NCBI GenBank assembly: GCA_027028145.1
Contig: JALVJV010000006.1
Coordinates: 40,411-104,410, forward strand
Direction of reading: 5' to 3'
Source of the DNA: Archaeoglobaceae archaeon
GTDB taxonomy: Archaea > Halobacteriota > Archaeoglobi > Archaeoglobales > Archaeoglobaceae
DNA: 64,000 bases
In this document: piece after piece, positions 46,485 through 53,883 of the stretch
Layout: the number at the start of each line of letters is the position of its first letter
How positions within the stretch are numbered: position 1 is the stretch's first letter
Made by a program: the position numbers and the translations under genes
The notes under the pieces: model-generated
Told to the model about the DNA's origin: nothing
Seen by the model: the letters and a program-made list of their open reading frames with translations, nothing else
Databases searched by the model: none

Positions 46485-46723
46485 TCTACTCTACTCTTGG
46501 CTTTTTCTCTTAATTCTTTTAAAATTTCTTCTTCATCTTCAAATACAACATCTTTTTCCCCAACAAGTAGGTTAAGTAAATCTTTCGAGATTTTTCCCTT
46601 CTGCATTTCTTCATAGGAAATTTTATTTATTATCTCCTTGGTTATAGTTTCTTTTAGCTTTGGATTTCTCTCCAAAACTTCTACAACTTCTTCGGGAACC
46701 TCGATCTGAATTACTTTACCCAT
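46481..46723 (-). CDS. VapB-type antitoxin (copy 1)
   Basis: An 80-residue antitoxin beginning MGKVIQIEVPEEVVEVLERN. The strand KVIQIEVP is shared by the antitoxins of this array and probably forms a ribbon-helix-helix or AbrB-like DNA-binding part; the acidic C-terminal tail (VVFEDEEEILKELREKAKSR) would wrap the toxin. A minus-strand TATA-like CTTTTAAAC (about 46747-46756) lies ~27 nt before the ATG, so each module appears to have its own leaderless promoter. Confidence 0.82.
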   Translation of the reverse strand: MGKVIQIEVPEEVVEVLERNPKLKETITKEIINKISYEEMQKGKISKDLLNLLVGEKDVVFEDEEEILKELREKAKSRVE

Positions 46724-46749
46724 ATTCCTAACTTAGTTTTTTTGATAGT

Positions 46750-47105
46750 TTAAAAGTTTTCCAAGATTTTGACCATTAGATTGGAAATTTTAGCTATATC
46801 CAGGAAGTCTTTGTCTTTCGTTATTAGCTCTTCATTTCTGTTTATACAGATAGAGGCAATAAGCACGTCTGGAAGCGGTTTAGGAGTTCCGGCTTTTCTT
46901 AATTTTATTTGAATTTTAAGTATTTTATTTGAATTTTAAGTGCTAAGTTCAGATCGGATCTTTTGAGGTAGTATATTCTACCGTAAAACTTTTGATATTT
47001 CAAGATCGGCGGATATTCGAGCACGGATATCTCAGTTATGTTTTCGCAGATTTCTTCGTTTCTCTTGATCTTATCTATCAGGACGCTCGTATCTAAAACT
47101 GACAT
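46750..47105 (-). pseudogene. VapC-family toxin, inactivated by a 20-bp tandem duplication (copy 2)
   Basis: The frame opens normally (MSVLDTSVLIDKIKRNEEI) and runs 66 codons to KIQIKYLKFK and a stop. The duplication at 46902-46941 shifts the frame. After it the sequence still encodes the remainder of the toxin (LRKAGTPKPLPDVLIASICINRNEELITKDKDFLDIAKI, part) through to a stop at 46750-46752. Removing one 20-bp unit restores a complete toxin of about 111 residues. The lesion is a single event with little other decay, so it is recent. Two of the four active-site acids lie beyond the truncation. Confidence 0.88.
46902..46941. repeat. 20-bp perfect tandem duplication inside vapC copy 2
   Basis: ATTTTATTTGAATTTTAAGT occurs at 46902-46921 and again at 46922-46941. 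Twenty is not a multiple of three, so the reading frame is lost. Slipped-strand duplication is the simple origin; the unit itself contains the shorter repeats ATTTTA/ATTTTAAG that would favour it. Confidence 0.92.
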
Positions 47106-47320
47106 CTTTCTCTCGCTTTATCTCTTAATTCTTTTAGAATTTTAAACTCTTCATCTGGAGAAAATTCTACAATTTCCTCTAAGTCTACATTAGCGAGTGA
47201 GATGTATTCTTCTCTCGTTGCACTCTCTGGTAACTTCAACTCTACATATCTTTCCACGATGTCTTTTATTTCCTTTTCGTCCACCCAGTCTGGGACTTCT
47301 ATTATTATTTGTTTGGTCAT
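47093..47320 (-). CDS. VapB-type antitoxin (copy 2)
   Basis: A 75-residue antitoxin beginning MTKQIIIEVPDWVDEKEIKD, with the array-wide EVPDWVDE motif, a helical middle and an acidic C-terminal tail (EIVEFSPDEEFKILKELRDK). It overlaps its toxin's start by 13 nt. It is intact although its partner is broken, so it is now an orphan that might still neutralise a sister toxin. The TATA-like GCTTTATAAG lies ~30 nt before its ATG and differs from the promoter shared by copies 1, 3, 4 and 5. Confidence 0.8.
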   Translation of the reverse strand: MTKQIIIEVPDWVDEKEIKDIVERYVELKLPESATREEYISLANVDLEEIVEFSPDEEFKILKELRDKARERCQF

Positions 47321-47407
47321 AAGATTTGGTTGTTGCGGTTTCTTATAAAGCTTCTTGCAATTGATGTCAAAAGGCTTTTAAGCTTAGATTTTTATTTTTG
47401 GAATTCT

Positions 47408-47878
47408 TTATTTAAAGTAGCTTTCATCGAGAATTTCAATTAAATCTCCAACTCTCTTGAAATCTGAATCAAAGGTTGCAAGTTTGTTTATCCCGTTTCT
47501 CAAGGCAATTGCCAGTATTAATGCGTCATTTGATAGTAGCTTGTATTTGTTGATAAATCTCTTTGCAAGATTAAAATCGTCGAAATTAGGGGAGATGACG
47601 TTTATTTTTGATGCAATAAAATTCAAAACGTGTAATCTTTTTTCAATGAGATCTTTTGCTACTTCCTTTTCAAACAGTTCTTTAATTTTGTAAAAGTTTG
47701 CTTTTTGAAGTTTTGTCTCTTCGAGAACACTATCGATAATAATTTTGTATGATACTTCTTCGAGAACGTTAGTCGAAGTAAACAAAACGAATTTTGACAA
47801 TTTTCTCAACAAATCTGTCCTATTTTTGATAATGACGTGGTAGAAAACCGACGAATCAATAAAGCAACTTTCCCTCAT
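47408..47878 (-). CDS. PIN-domain toxin of a second type (copy 3)
   Basis: A 156-residue PIN-domain protein, longer than and distinct from the other toxins in the array: MRESCFIDSSVFYHVII (D8 in the first acidic position), KLLSNDALILAIALRNGINKLATFDSDFKRVGDL with three Asp at the remaining PIN positions (part). The ATG at 47878 is preferred to the ORF start at 47905 because the protein then opens with the PIN strand, leaving a 23-nt overlap with its antitoxin. The fossil at 46050-46145 derives from a relative of this toxin. Confidence 0.82.
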   Translation of the reverse strand: MRESCFIDSSVFYHVIIKNRTDLLRKLSKFVLFTSTNVLEEVSYKIIIDSVLEETKLQKANFYKIKELFEKEVAKDLIEKRLHVLNFIASKINVISPNFDDFNLAKRFINKYKLLSNDALILAIALRNGINKLATFDSDFKRVGDLIEILDESYFK

Positions 47879-48059
47879 GATAGATCTCTTCAACGACTTT
47901 TTCATCTACTTTAGACTTGGGAAGATTCTTCAGCAATTTTTCTACTTCTCTAATGTCTTCTTCGGACAAGATACTCTTTCCGAAATATTCCTTTATAAGT
48001 TGTTTTATTTCCTTTTCGTCCACCCAGTCGGGGACTTCTATTTGAATAACTTTTCCCAT
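47856..48059 (-). CDS. VapB-type antitoxin (copy 3)
   Basis: A 67-residue antitoxin, MGKVIQIEVPDWVDEKEIKQ at the start and a helical, charged tail (EKLLKNLPKSKVDEKVVEEIYHEG). The N-terminal motif is shared with the partners of quite different toxins, so the DNA-binding part is conserved across the array while the toxin-binding tails diverge. A minus-strand TATA-like CATTTAAGACG lies about 26 nt upstream of the ATG. Confidence 0.8.
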   Translation of the reverse strand: MGKVIQIEVPDWVDEKEIKQLIKEYFGKSILSEEDIREVEKLLKNLPKSKVDEKVVEEIYHEGKLLY

Positions 48060-48108
48060 ATTTCCAACTTAGTTTTCTAACGTCTTAAATGTTTCTGAGT
48101 TTGGAATT

Positions 48109-48436
48109 CTAAATTAATTTGACTTTAAGGTTAGATACTTTTGATATATCCAAGAAGTCTTTGTCTTTTGTTGTCAGTTCTTCGTTGCGGTTTATGCAGA
48201 TAGAAGCTATGAGCAAATCTGCAAACGATTTTGCTTTACCCAATTTTACAAGTTTACTTTGGATTTTGTAAGCCAATATAAAATCTTAAATATCCGGAAA
48301 TAAAATTTTACCGTAAAAATTTTTTATAATATACTATTTTCGGATACTCTACGAACGTAACAGCTGTTATATTCTCTCTAATTTCTTCCTTTCTTTTAAC
48401 TCTCTCGATGATTACGCTTGTATCTAATACAACCAT
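48109..48436 (-). pseudogene. VapC-family toxin, degenerate (copy 4)
   Basis: It opens MVVLDTSVIIERVKRKEEIRENITAVTFVEYP and reads to KKFLR and a TAA. A +1 shift at the run of T/A near 48315-48325 would restore KKFYGKILFPDI. A second in-frame TAA then appears before DFILAYKIQSKLVKLGKAKSFADLLIASICINRNEEL and a normal end at 48109-48111 (peptides given as landmarks). So there is one frameshift plus one nonsense codon, more decay than copy 2. Without repair no active PIN domain can be made. Confidence 0.82.
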
Positions 48437-48645
48437 TTCAATCTATCCTTTTCCCTTTCTCTTAACTTTTCTACGTTTTCAACTTCAAGTTCTTCTGTTA
48501 AGTCTTCTTGTCGTATTCCTAAAATTTTTCTCACTTCTTCAATTGGTAGCTCCTTTGTAGTCTGAGATATAGCCTGAACTATTGCATTTCTAAGTTTTTC
48601 CTCATCCACCCAGTCTGGAACCTCGATTTGAATTACTTTACCCAT
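48424..48645 (-). CDS. VapB-type antitoxin (copy 4)
   Basis: A 73-residue antitoxin beginning MGKVIQIEVPDWVDEEKLRN with a C-terminal Glu/Lys tail. It overlaps the start of the broken toxin by 13 nt. The gene is intact, a second orphan antitoxin. Upstream on the minus strand TCTTTAAAACATC (about 48669-48681) matches the promoter sequence found before copies 3 and 5. Confidence 0.8.
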   Translation of the reverse strand: MGKVIQIEVPDWVDEEKLRNAIVQAISQTTKELPIEEVRKILGIRQEDLTEELEVENVEKLREREKDRLKWLY

Positions 48646-48694
48646 AATTTTCTTTAGGTTTTCTGATGTTTTAAAGATTTCCGAGTTTGGGATT

Positions 48695-49021
48695 TTAAAT
48701 TAATTTGACTTTTAGGTTGGATACTTCTGCAATGTCCAAAAAGTCTTTGTCTTTCGTTATTAGTTCTTCGTTGCGGTTTATGCAGATGGATGCTATTAGG
48801 AGATCTGAAAATGGTTTAGGCTTTCCAATTGTTCTTAAACGTCTCTGTAGTTCTATAGATAGTAAAACGTCGTCCCTTTCAACAATAAGGACTTTTCCGT
48901 AAAATTTTTTGTAATCCATGATTGGAGGGTATTCGGCAATCGTGACTTCGGTGATGTTTTCTTTTATGTCTTCGTTTTTCTTAACTTTCTCAATTACCAA
49001 GTTCGTATCTATTACGGCCAT
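48695..49021 (-). CDS. VapC-family PIN-domain toxin (copy 5)
   Basis: A 108-residue PIN toxin with D4 (MAVIDTNLVIEKVKK), Glu near 40, Asp in PFSDLLIASICINRNEELITKDKDF and the distal Asp residues, so all four acidic positions are present. It is the closest relative of copies 1, 2 and 4. It overlaps its antitoxin by 10 nt and appears functional. Confidence 0.87.
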   Translation of the reverse strand: MAVIDTNLVIEKVKKNEDIKENITEVTIAEYPPIMDYKKFYGKVLIVERDDVLLSIELQRRLRTIGKPKPFSDLLIASICINRNEELITKDKDFLDIAEVSNLKVKLI

Positions 49022-49260
49022 TTCACTCTCTCTTTCTCCTTTTCTCTCATCTTTTTGAGACGCTCCAATTCCTCGTTAAGATCAAAATCTACGTTCTTCG
49101 CTTCCGGGAATTTTAATGTAAAGTATAAATTATATATTTTAATGTCAACATAATCTTCCCTTATTAATTCCTTCAATTTTTCTATCAGCATGTCCTTCAG
49201 TTTATTCACAAATTCTTCGTCCACCCAGTCAGGAACTTCGATTTGAATTATTTTTCCCAT
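49012..49260 (-). CDS. VapB-type antitoxin (copy 5)
   Basis: An 82-residue antitoxin starting MGKIIQIEVPDWVDEEFVNK, with a longer middle (IKIYNLYFTLKFPEAKNVDF) than its sisters and a basic/acidic C-terminal helix (LERLKKMREKEKERVKWP). A minus-strand promoter CCTTTAAACCATC lies about 27 nt before the ATG and is nearly the same as in copies 1, 3 and 4. It is the most upstream VapB of the array, which is transcribed right to left. Confidence 0.82.
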   Translation of the reverse strand: MGKIIQIEVPDWVDEEFVNKLKDMLIEKLKELIREDYVDIKIYNLYFTLKFPEAKNVDFDLNEELERLKKMREKEKERVKWP

Positions 49261-49430
49261 AATTTTTCTTGGTTTTATGATGGTTTAAAGGTTTCTGAGT
49301 TGTTCAGTTTAGTCGAGTTTTACCATGCACTTTTAGGAAATGTTTTTAAATTTTAGTTTTATATGATAATTAAAATTTTAACTATTTGAGCTTTCTATAT
49401 ATCTCGAAAATCTTTCCGTCAATTTTAATT

Positions 49431-49775
49431 TTATTCAAATACTATGACTTCTTCCTCTTTTACGATGAACAACTTCCCTTTGAAATCTTTGATATTCTCC
49501 AATAATTTTGAGAGGGTATTTACTATTTTATCTGGTTTGGGAGGGTGGATTTTGAATACGACAATACCGTAATATTCTTTTGGAGGATACAAAATTTGAT
49601 TAGCGAAATCTGAGTCTCTGGTAAGTAAAACAGCTTGTTTACTTTTAGCTAAGCTTATAACTACATCGTCTGTAGCGCCTTTTGGAACATACTCTACTTG
49701 AAAGCCTTTACTTTCAAGAAATTTCTTTACAGATCTTGGAATATTTTCATCAAGTAGAAATTTCAAGTTTAACAT
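49431..49775 (-). CDS. DUF5615 PIN-like toxin
   Basis: A 114-residue protein of the DUF5615/Mut7-C-like PIN branch: FLLDENIPRSVKKFLESKGFQVEYV at the start (acidic D/E pair), VLLTRDSDFANQILYPP in the middle. Such proteins are paired with DUF433 antitoxins in a recognised toxin-antitoxin class, and the DUF433 gene lies directly upstream, overlapping by 26 nt. Enzymatic activity is inferred. Confidence 0.82.
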   Translation of the reverse strand: MLNLKFLLDENIPRSVKKFLESKGFQVEYVPKGATDDVVISLAKSKQAVLLTRDSDFANQILYPPKEYYGIVVFKIHPPKPDKIVNTLSKLLENIKDFKGKLFIVKEEEVIVFE

Positions 49776-49977
49776 GGTATTCCCCTTTAATTATCTTAGC
49801 TGCGAGTTCCAAAGCTTCCCTGATCATCTCTTCATTTAAACTTGGGTATTCTTTTAATATTTCCTCAATACTCATTCCAGAAGCAAGTAATTCAAGAATA
49901 TCACTTACTAAAATTCTTGTTCCTTTAAATACGGGTTTTCCGTGACATATTTTCGGATCCGCAACGATCCATTTCAT
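49750..49977 (-). CDS. DUF433 antitoxin
   Basis: A 75-residue DUF433 protein (MKWIVADPKICHGKPVFKGTRILVSDILELLASGMSIEEIL, landmark), a winged-helix-like family typically serving as antitoxin for PIN-like DUF5615 toxins. The ATG at 49977 is preferred to the ORF start at 50040: the family begins near this Met, and an A/T-rich TATA-like stretch (ATAAAAAAATAAC on the minus strand) is about 20-25 nt upstream, inside the longer ORF. This pair is unrelated to the VapBC copies next to it. Confidence 0.8.
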   Translation of the reverse strand: MKWIVADPKICHGKPVFKGTRILVSDILELLASGMSIEEILKEYPSLNEEMIREALELAAKIIKGEYHVKLEIST

Positions 49978-50184
49978 AATTTTAGTTATTTTTTTATGGT
50001 TTTTTCTAACTTTCGACTCAGTTACATCTACTGTTGTCAACTTTTGGATTTCTAATCACAATCGAGAAGTTGAAAACGTTTTTAAAATTTTAGTTTTTAT
50101 CTTAATAATCTCTCAAGTTTTGGGATATTCGCTACCAAGTAGTGGTAAAAAATGTTTTTATTTCTTAGTGACAATTGTTACTAC

Positions 50185-51030
50185 ATGATGGCAAGGGGGC
50201 TTGATAGAATAGTTGAAAGTAATATAAACAGGAACACGCCTCCAGACTTTGACGAGAATAGAAGATTGTTTTTGAAGTGGAGTCTTGCTTCATTGTCAAT
50301 TTTAGCAGGAATCAAATTTGCTGGATGTTCAAGCAAAGTATCCGAAAGTATAGAATTCAAATCCCAGAATTCGTCACAATCTGATTATAAGTTATTAGTC
50401 TTTCCTAAAAATGCTCCTGAAGTTCCAGATGAAGACATTCACTATATAGAAGAGATTGGTGGCGGAAGAGGTTTTGAGGCATTACCACCCGGCGAGTTAA
50501 CTTGTGCAATTAAGGTTAATGGGAAATTTAAATACGTTCTTTCTACACAGATTACTCCAAATGAAAGAATTTTTGGTTTAGCGTCTGCTACTATTCCCAA
50601 CCCTATTTTTGGGAATATTGGTGCTTATGAGAATGAAAAAACAGGCAGACTTTCTGTCCAACTTCAGTATTTCGAAGAATTACCTAAGTTTATAGACTTT
50701 GGTAATAAATATATAAACCTTTATAGCTCATTTATAATTCGAGGAATAGCTTCCAATAATAAAGGATACTTGTTTATAGCACTTGTTGGGAGGGATGGCG
50801 GTAATGTAGCTGCTGATGTATTCGTTCAAAATCCCAAAAATCCAAAAGAATATGAGCTTTATGTTTTCAAAAATAAAGAAAAGCTTGATCGAATGATGCA
50901 AACGATATTTAATGAATTAGCAAAAAATCCTAACGTACCAGAGTATAAGAGAAGAATACTAAAAAATTACGCAGAAGGTAATAAATGGAGATTACTTCCA
51001 GAAGATTATTACCAAAAAAAGAAATTATAA
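50185..51030 (+). CDS. predicted Tat-exported lipoprotein, function unknown
   Basis: A 281-residue protein I do not recognise. Its N-terminal region has a twin-arginine signal (R26-R27 in ENRRLFLKWSLASLSILAGI) followed by a lipobox-like KFAGC with Cys at 48, so it is probably exported folded and anchored by a lipid. The mature part is a mixed alpha/beta domain with GGGRGFEALPPGELTCAIKVNGK and FGLASATIPNPIFGNIGAY and no catalytic motif I can name. Start at ATG 50185 is chosen from the TATA-like GTTTTTATTTC (about 50153-50163); ORF starts upstream overlap that box. The gene is clearly more A+T-rich than core genes, suggesting transfer. Confidence 0.6.
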   Translation: MMARGLDRIVESNINRNTPPDFDENRRLFLKWSLASLSILAGIKFAGCSSKVSESIEFKSQNSSQSDYKLLVFPKNAPEVPDEDIHYIEEIGGGRGFEALPPGELTCAIKVNGKFKYVLSTQITPNERIFGLASATIPNPIFGNIGAYENEKTGRLSVQLQYFEELPKFIDFGNKYINLYSSFIIRGIASNNKGYLFIALVGRDGGNVAADVFVQNPKNPKEYELYVFKNKEKLDRMMQTIFNELAKNPNVPEYKRRILKNYAEGNKWRLLPEDYYQKKKL

Positions 51031-51053
51031 ATTGTAATTAGGATAACCATTAT

Positions 51054-51689
51054 TTAAGGTTTACAGAATGCATATTCTATTTCGCCAGTTATATGATTAA
51101 TGCTTAAGTTACACCTCGTTACCAAAACCCTTCCATCGCCGTTGTAGGAAATGTAAAGGATCACAGGGTTGTCTGAGTCTCCCAAGTAATCCCACTGTCT
51201 CATCAAAATTATGTCGTAGTTTCCGCATTTTTTCAGGTAATCCTTCAAATCTACTTCGTTAGGTAGAGAAGAATAACAAGAAGAGAGCCAAAAGGAATCA
51301 TAATCCTCTACAAAATTTACAATTTTTTGCTTCGCCTCATGGGTTTTAGGATAGGGATCTATACCGTCTATAACCACATCGCAAACTGGTGAATTATAGT
51401 CTTCTGTTACAGATTCGAGCTTTACATCTCCGCTTGTATCCCCTTCCTTCATCGCATAATGATAAATGTTGGGCATGTAATACTCCAAAATATCTTCGGA
51501 ATCGTTGTCCTTAAACTTCATAGCATACAAATAGCAATCTATGTCTTTCTCGTTAAGCGGTCCGACATCGTTTTCATGCTTGATTAAAATAGCCCAGTGA
51601 ATGAGCAAAACTCCAGTTTTAATCCCTAAACTCTCTCCATACGTCTCGTAAAATCTTCCTAACGATATAAGCCTGATGCATTTCGGCAC
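51054..51689 (-). CDS. hypothetical protein
   Basis: A 211-residue acidic protein with no recognised domain. Visible features: many aromatic residues (YYMPNIYHYAMKEG), at least seven Cys (including SSCYSSLP, KKCGNYD and a C-terminal CKP), no signal peptide or membrane helix. The start is GTG at 51689, since an in-frame TGA lies shortly upstream. It converges with the Tat lipoprotein gene, 23 nt between stops. Coding is supported only by ORF length and ordinary codon use, so it could be a foreign or decaying gene. Confidence 0.45.
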   Translation of the reverse strand: MPKCIRLISLGRFYETYGESLGIKTGVLLIHWAILIKHENDVGPLNEKDIDCYLYAMKFKDNDSEDILEYYMPNIYHYAMKEGDTSGDVKLESVTEDYNSPVCDVVIDGIDPYPKTHEAKQKIVNFVEDYDSFWLSSCYSSLPNEVDLKDYLKKCGNYDIILMRQWDYLGDSDNPVILYISYNGDGRVLVTRCNLSINHITGEIEYAFCKP

Positions 51690-51766
51690 CTTATTTGGTC
51701 TGTATACGCCCGCTCACGTAGACTCAACCGAAAGACAATAACATTTTTAACTATTACGTTTTCCCA

Positions 51767-52528
51767 ATGAGCATGATAGACGAAATTACTATTACAAAAG
51801 CGATAACGAGCAAGTTCGTCGAGAAGTTTCTGGACGGAATCGAATGCGACGTTGCGATCGTTGGTGCGGGTCCTTCGGGGTTAACTGCTTCCTACTATCT
51901 CGCCAAAGCCGGTTTTAAAGTTTCCCTATTCGAGAAGAAGTTGAGCTTGGGCGGGGGTATCTGGGGCGGAGGGATGATGTTCAACAAGGTTGTCGTTCAA
52001 ACTCCCGCTCTGGAGATCTTAGACGACTTCGGCATCTCATACGAGCGATTCGATGAGAACCATTACGTGGTTGATGCGATCGAGTTAGCCGGCTCTCTAA
52101 TCTACCGTGCAGTCAAATCGGGCGTTAAGGTGTTCAACCTGACGAGCGTCGAAGATGTGATGATAAGAGACGGAAAGTTAACCGGCTTAGTGATAAACTG
52201 GACAGCCGTGGAGATGAGCGGGCTTCATGTGGATCCGATGACGATCTCAGCTAAAGCGGTTGTCGATGCAACCGGGCACGACGCCGTCGTCTGCAGACTC
52301 GTCGCGAAGAAGACGGGAGAGCTTGAGCTTAGAGGCGAAAGATACATGCATGCGGAGGCGGGAGAATCGGGTGTCGTTGAGAATACATCCGAAGTCTTTC
52401 CCGGACTGTTCGTAACAGGAATGGCCGTCGCAGCAGTTTACGGCTTGCCGAGAATGGGACCGATATTCGGCGGAATGCTGTTAAGCGGTAGGAAGGTCGC
52501 GGAATTGATTGCTAAGAAGTTAAAGTGA
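51767..52528 (+). CDS. thi4: Thi4-family thiazole synthase (sulfide-dependent)
   Basis: This converts NAD and glycine to ADP-thiazole for thiamine synthesis; some archaeal homologues were earlier called ribose-1,5-bisphosphate isomerase/synthase. The 253-residue protein has the FAD/NAD dinucleotide motif VAIVGAGPSGLTASYYLAKAG (~30-50), GGGIWGGGMMFNKVVV, and C-terminal GMAVAAVYGLPRMGPIFGGML. The Cys that yeast Thi4 sacrifices as sulfur donor is replaced by His (SGLHVDPMTI), the state in the catalytic, free-sulfide-using archaeal enzymes. A second thiamine gene, thiE, is at 58.9 kb. No TPP riboswitch is evident upstream. Confidence 0.92.
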   Translation: MSMIDEITITKAITSKFVEKFLDGIECDVAIVGAGPSGLTASYYLAKAGFKVSLFEKKLSLGGGIWGGGMMFNKVVVQTPALEILDDFGISYERFDENHYVVDAIELAGSLIYRAVKSGVKVFNLTSVEDVMIRDGKLTGLVINWTAVEMSGLHVDPMTISAKAVVDATGHDAVVCRLVAKKTGELELRGERYMHAEAGESGVVENTSEVFPGLFVTGMAVAAVYGLPRMGPIFGGMLLSGRKVAELIAKKLK

Positions 52529-52561
52529 TCTTTCGATTTTTCAGCTATCGCTCCACAATTT

Positions 52562-53755
52562 CTAAAACCTCAAGTAAAGCAGGATCGTCGGCAGTATTAG
52601 GCAACCCATGCAGTTTATCCTTCTAACTTTGAAAATCACCGCCAGCAATCCTACAATCGTAGCGAGCGAGAATACGAACAGCCCAAACGCTCCGGTCGTG
52701 ACGTATGTAAAGAATATCAGCATTGCAAAGACTAATACCGACAGCTTAAGCTGGTCGATCTTCGGAACGATCCCACCAGCCAGCAATCCGAAGGCGATCG
52801 TTAAAATAGCTCCAGTCAAAGCGGAAATGAGTCCTATCAGAAGGAATGTCGCTAAATCTACGTTTCCACCTAACTTCATGAAGGCATCAACCGCACCACT
52901 CCTAACCCTGTGAATCGAGAACAGAACGGCAAAGCACAACAACGCGTTGGCTGTGTTCGCGGAACTTATAGCCGAAACTATTCTCTTCTTATCTCTCAAA
53001 TGGTTCGATGCCATCACAGTGGCAATTCCAGAGCTTATCCCCGGAAACAAAGACACCAGCGCTCCAGCCAAACTTCCCGAAAGGACATCCCTAAGATTCG
53101 GCATTTCAAGTGAGACCTCCTGCATCGGAACATTCGACTCGCTAAAAGCCGAGATTAGGAGGGTCGGAGACGAAAACAGTCCTGTGAGGAGGGGTAGCAG
53201 TATCGTATCATCCCTGCCAAAGCTGTAAAATCCCAACAATCCGGAGAGCAAGAAAATTAAACTTGCAAAAGCCCGCTTTCGCCAAGCCGATAGCGAACCT
53301 TCGAACATCTCACCCTTTTCGCCGAGTATCATGGCTATCGAAACGGCAAAGAGCAAAAACGGTGTTATAGCTGACAGTCCGAATTCCATATTGGGAAGCA
53401 CGAGCAGAAAAATCAGAAATATCGGTAGGGAAATCAGGAAAGACAGCAGACTTGAGTATGCGGAGATCGAAGTTGCAACGATTCCTTTTCCATCCAAAAC
53501 CAATTCGTGAGTGGGTAAAACCGCAATGGCAGTATCTTCATCCGGAACACCCAAGAACATCGACGGTAAGATGTCTAAAAACGTGTGGACGATCGCGTTG
53601 ACGAATACTACGACGGCAAGATCTTCTACGCTGAAATATTTCGATAAAATAGCGGAATACGAGAGTATGAAGGCTGAAAGGGTGTTGGTGTGAATTCCCG
53701 GCGTCAAACCGCTTACGATGCCCAATAGTATTCCCAAAATTATCGCATTAAGCAT
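52562..53755 (-). CDS. TctA-like (DUF112) membrane protein
   Basis: A 397-residue membrane protein with about ten helices resembling the TctA subunit of tripartite tricarboxylate transporters, shown by two similar glycine-rich segments, GIVSGLTPGIHTNTLSAFIL (N-terminal) and GALVSLFPGISSGIATVMAS (central). No TctB or TctC gene is adjacent and the archaeal versions usually stand alone, so substrate and mechanism are unknown. The ATG at 53755 is supported by a minus-strand TATA-like TTTATATTTTT (~26 nt upstream), which lies upstream of the longer ORF start as well. Confidence 0.75.
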   Translation of the reverse strand: MLNAIILGILLGIVSGLTPGIHTNTLSAFILSYSAILSKYFSVEDLAVVVFVNAIVHTFLDILPSMFLGVPDEDTAIAVLPTHELVLDGKGIVATSISAYSSLLSFLISLPIFLIFLLVLPNMEFGLSAITPFLLFAVSIAMILGEKGEMFEGSLSAWRKRAFASLIFLLSGLLGFYSFGRDDTILLPLLTGLFSSPTLLISAFSESNVPMQEVSLEMPNLRDVLSGSLAGALVSLFPGISSGIATVMASNHLRDKKRIVSAISSANTANALLCFAVLFSIHRVRSGAVDAFMKLGGNVDLATFLLIGLISALTGAILTIAFGLLAGGIVPKIDQLKLSVLVFAMLIFFTYVTTGAFGLFVFSLATIVGLLAVIFKVRRINCMGCLILPTILLYLRF

Positions 53756-53883
53756 AAGTCTAAAGATCAAGTCAAAAATATAAATTTAATCGTGCTCGTT
53801 ATCGATCGGCGTTGCGCAAACGTAGACCCGTTGTGTATATCTTCGAAGGGGTTATATAGTATTCCCTCCCATCTACAATAGAA

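Noticed and set aside
46033..49310. CRISPR array suggested by repeated AT-rich blocks
   Set aside because: Repeated blocks are vapB promoters and gene parts of unequal spacing, not short repeats with unique spacers.
51690..51766. TPP riboswitch before thi4 (and before thiE)
   Set aside because: None of the conserved thi-box segments is seen in either upstream region.
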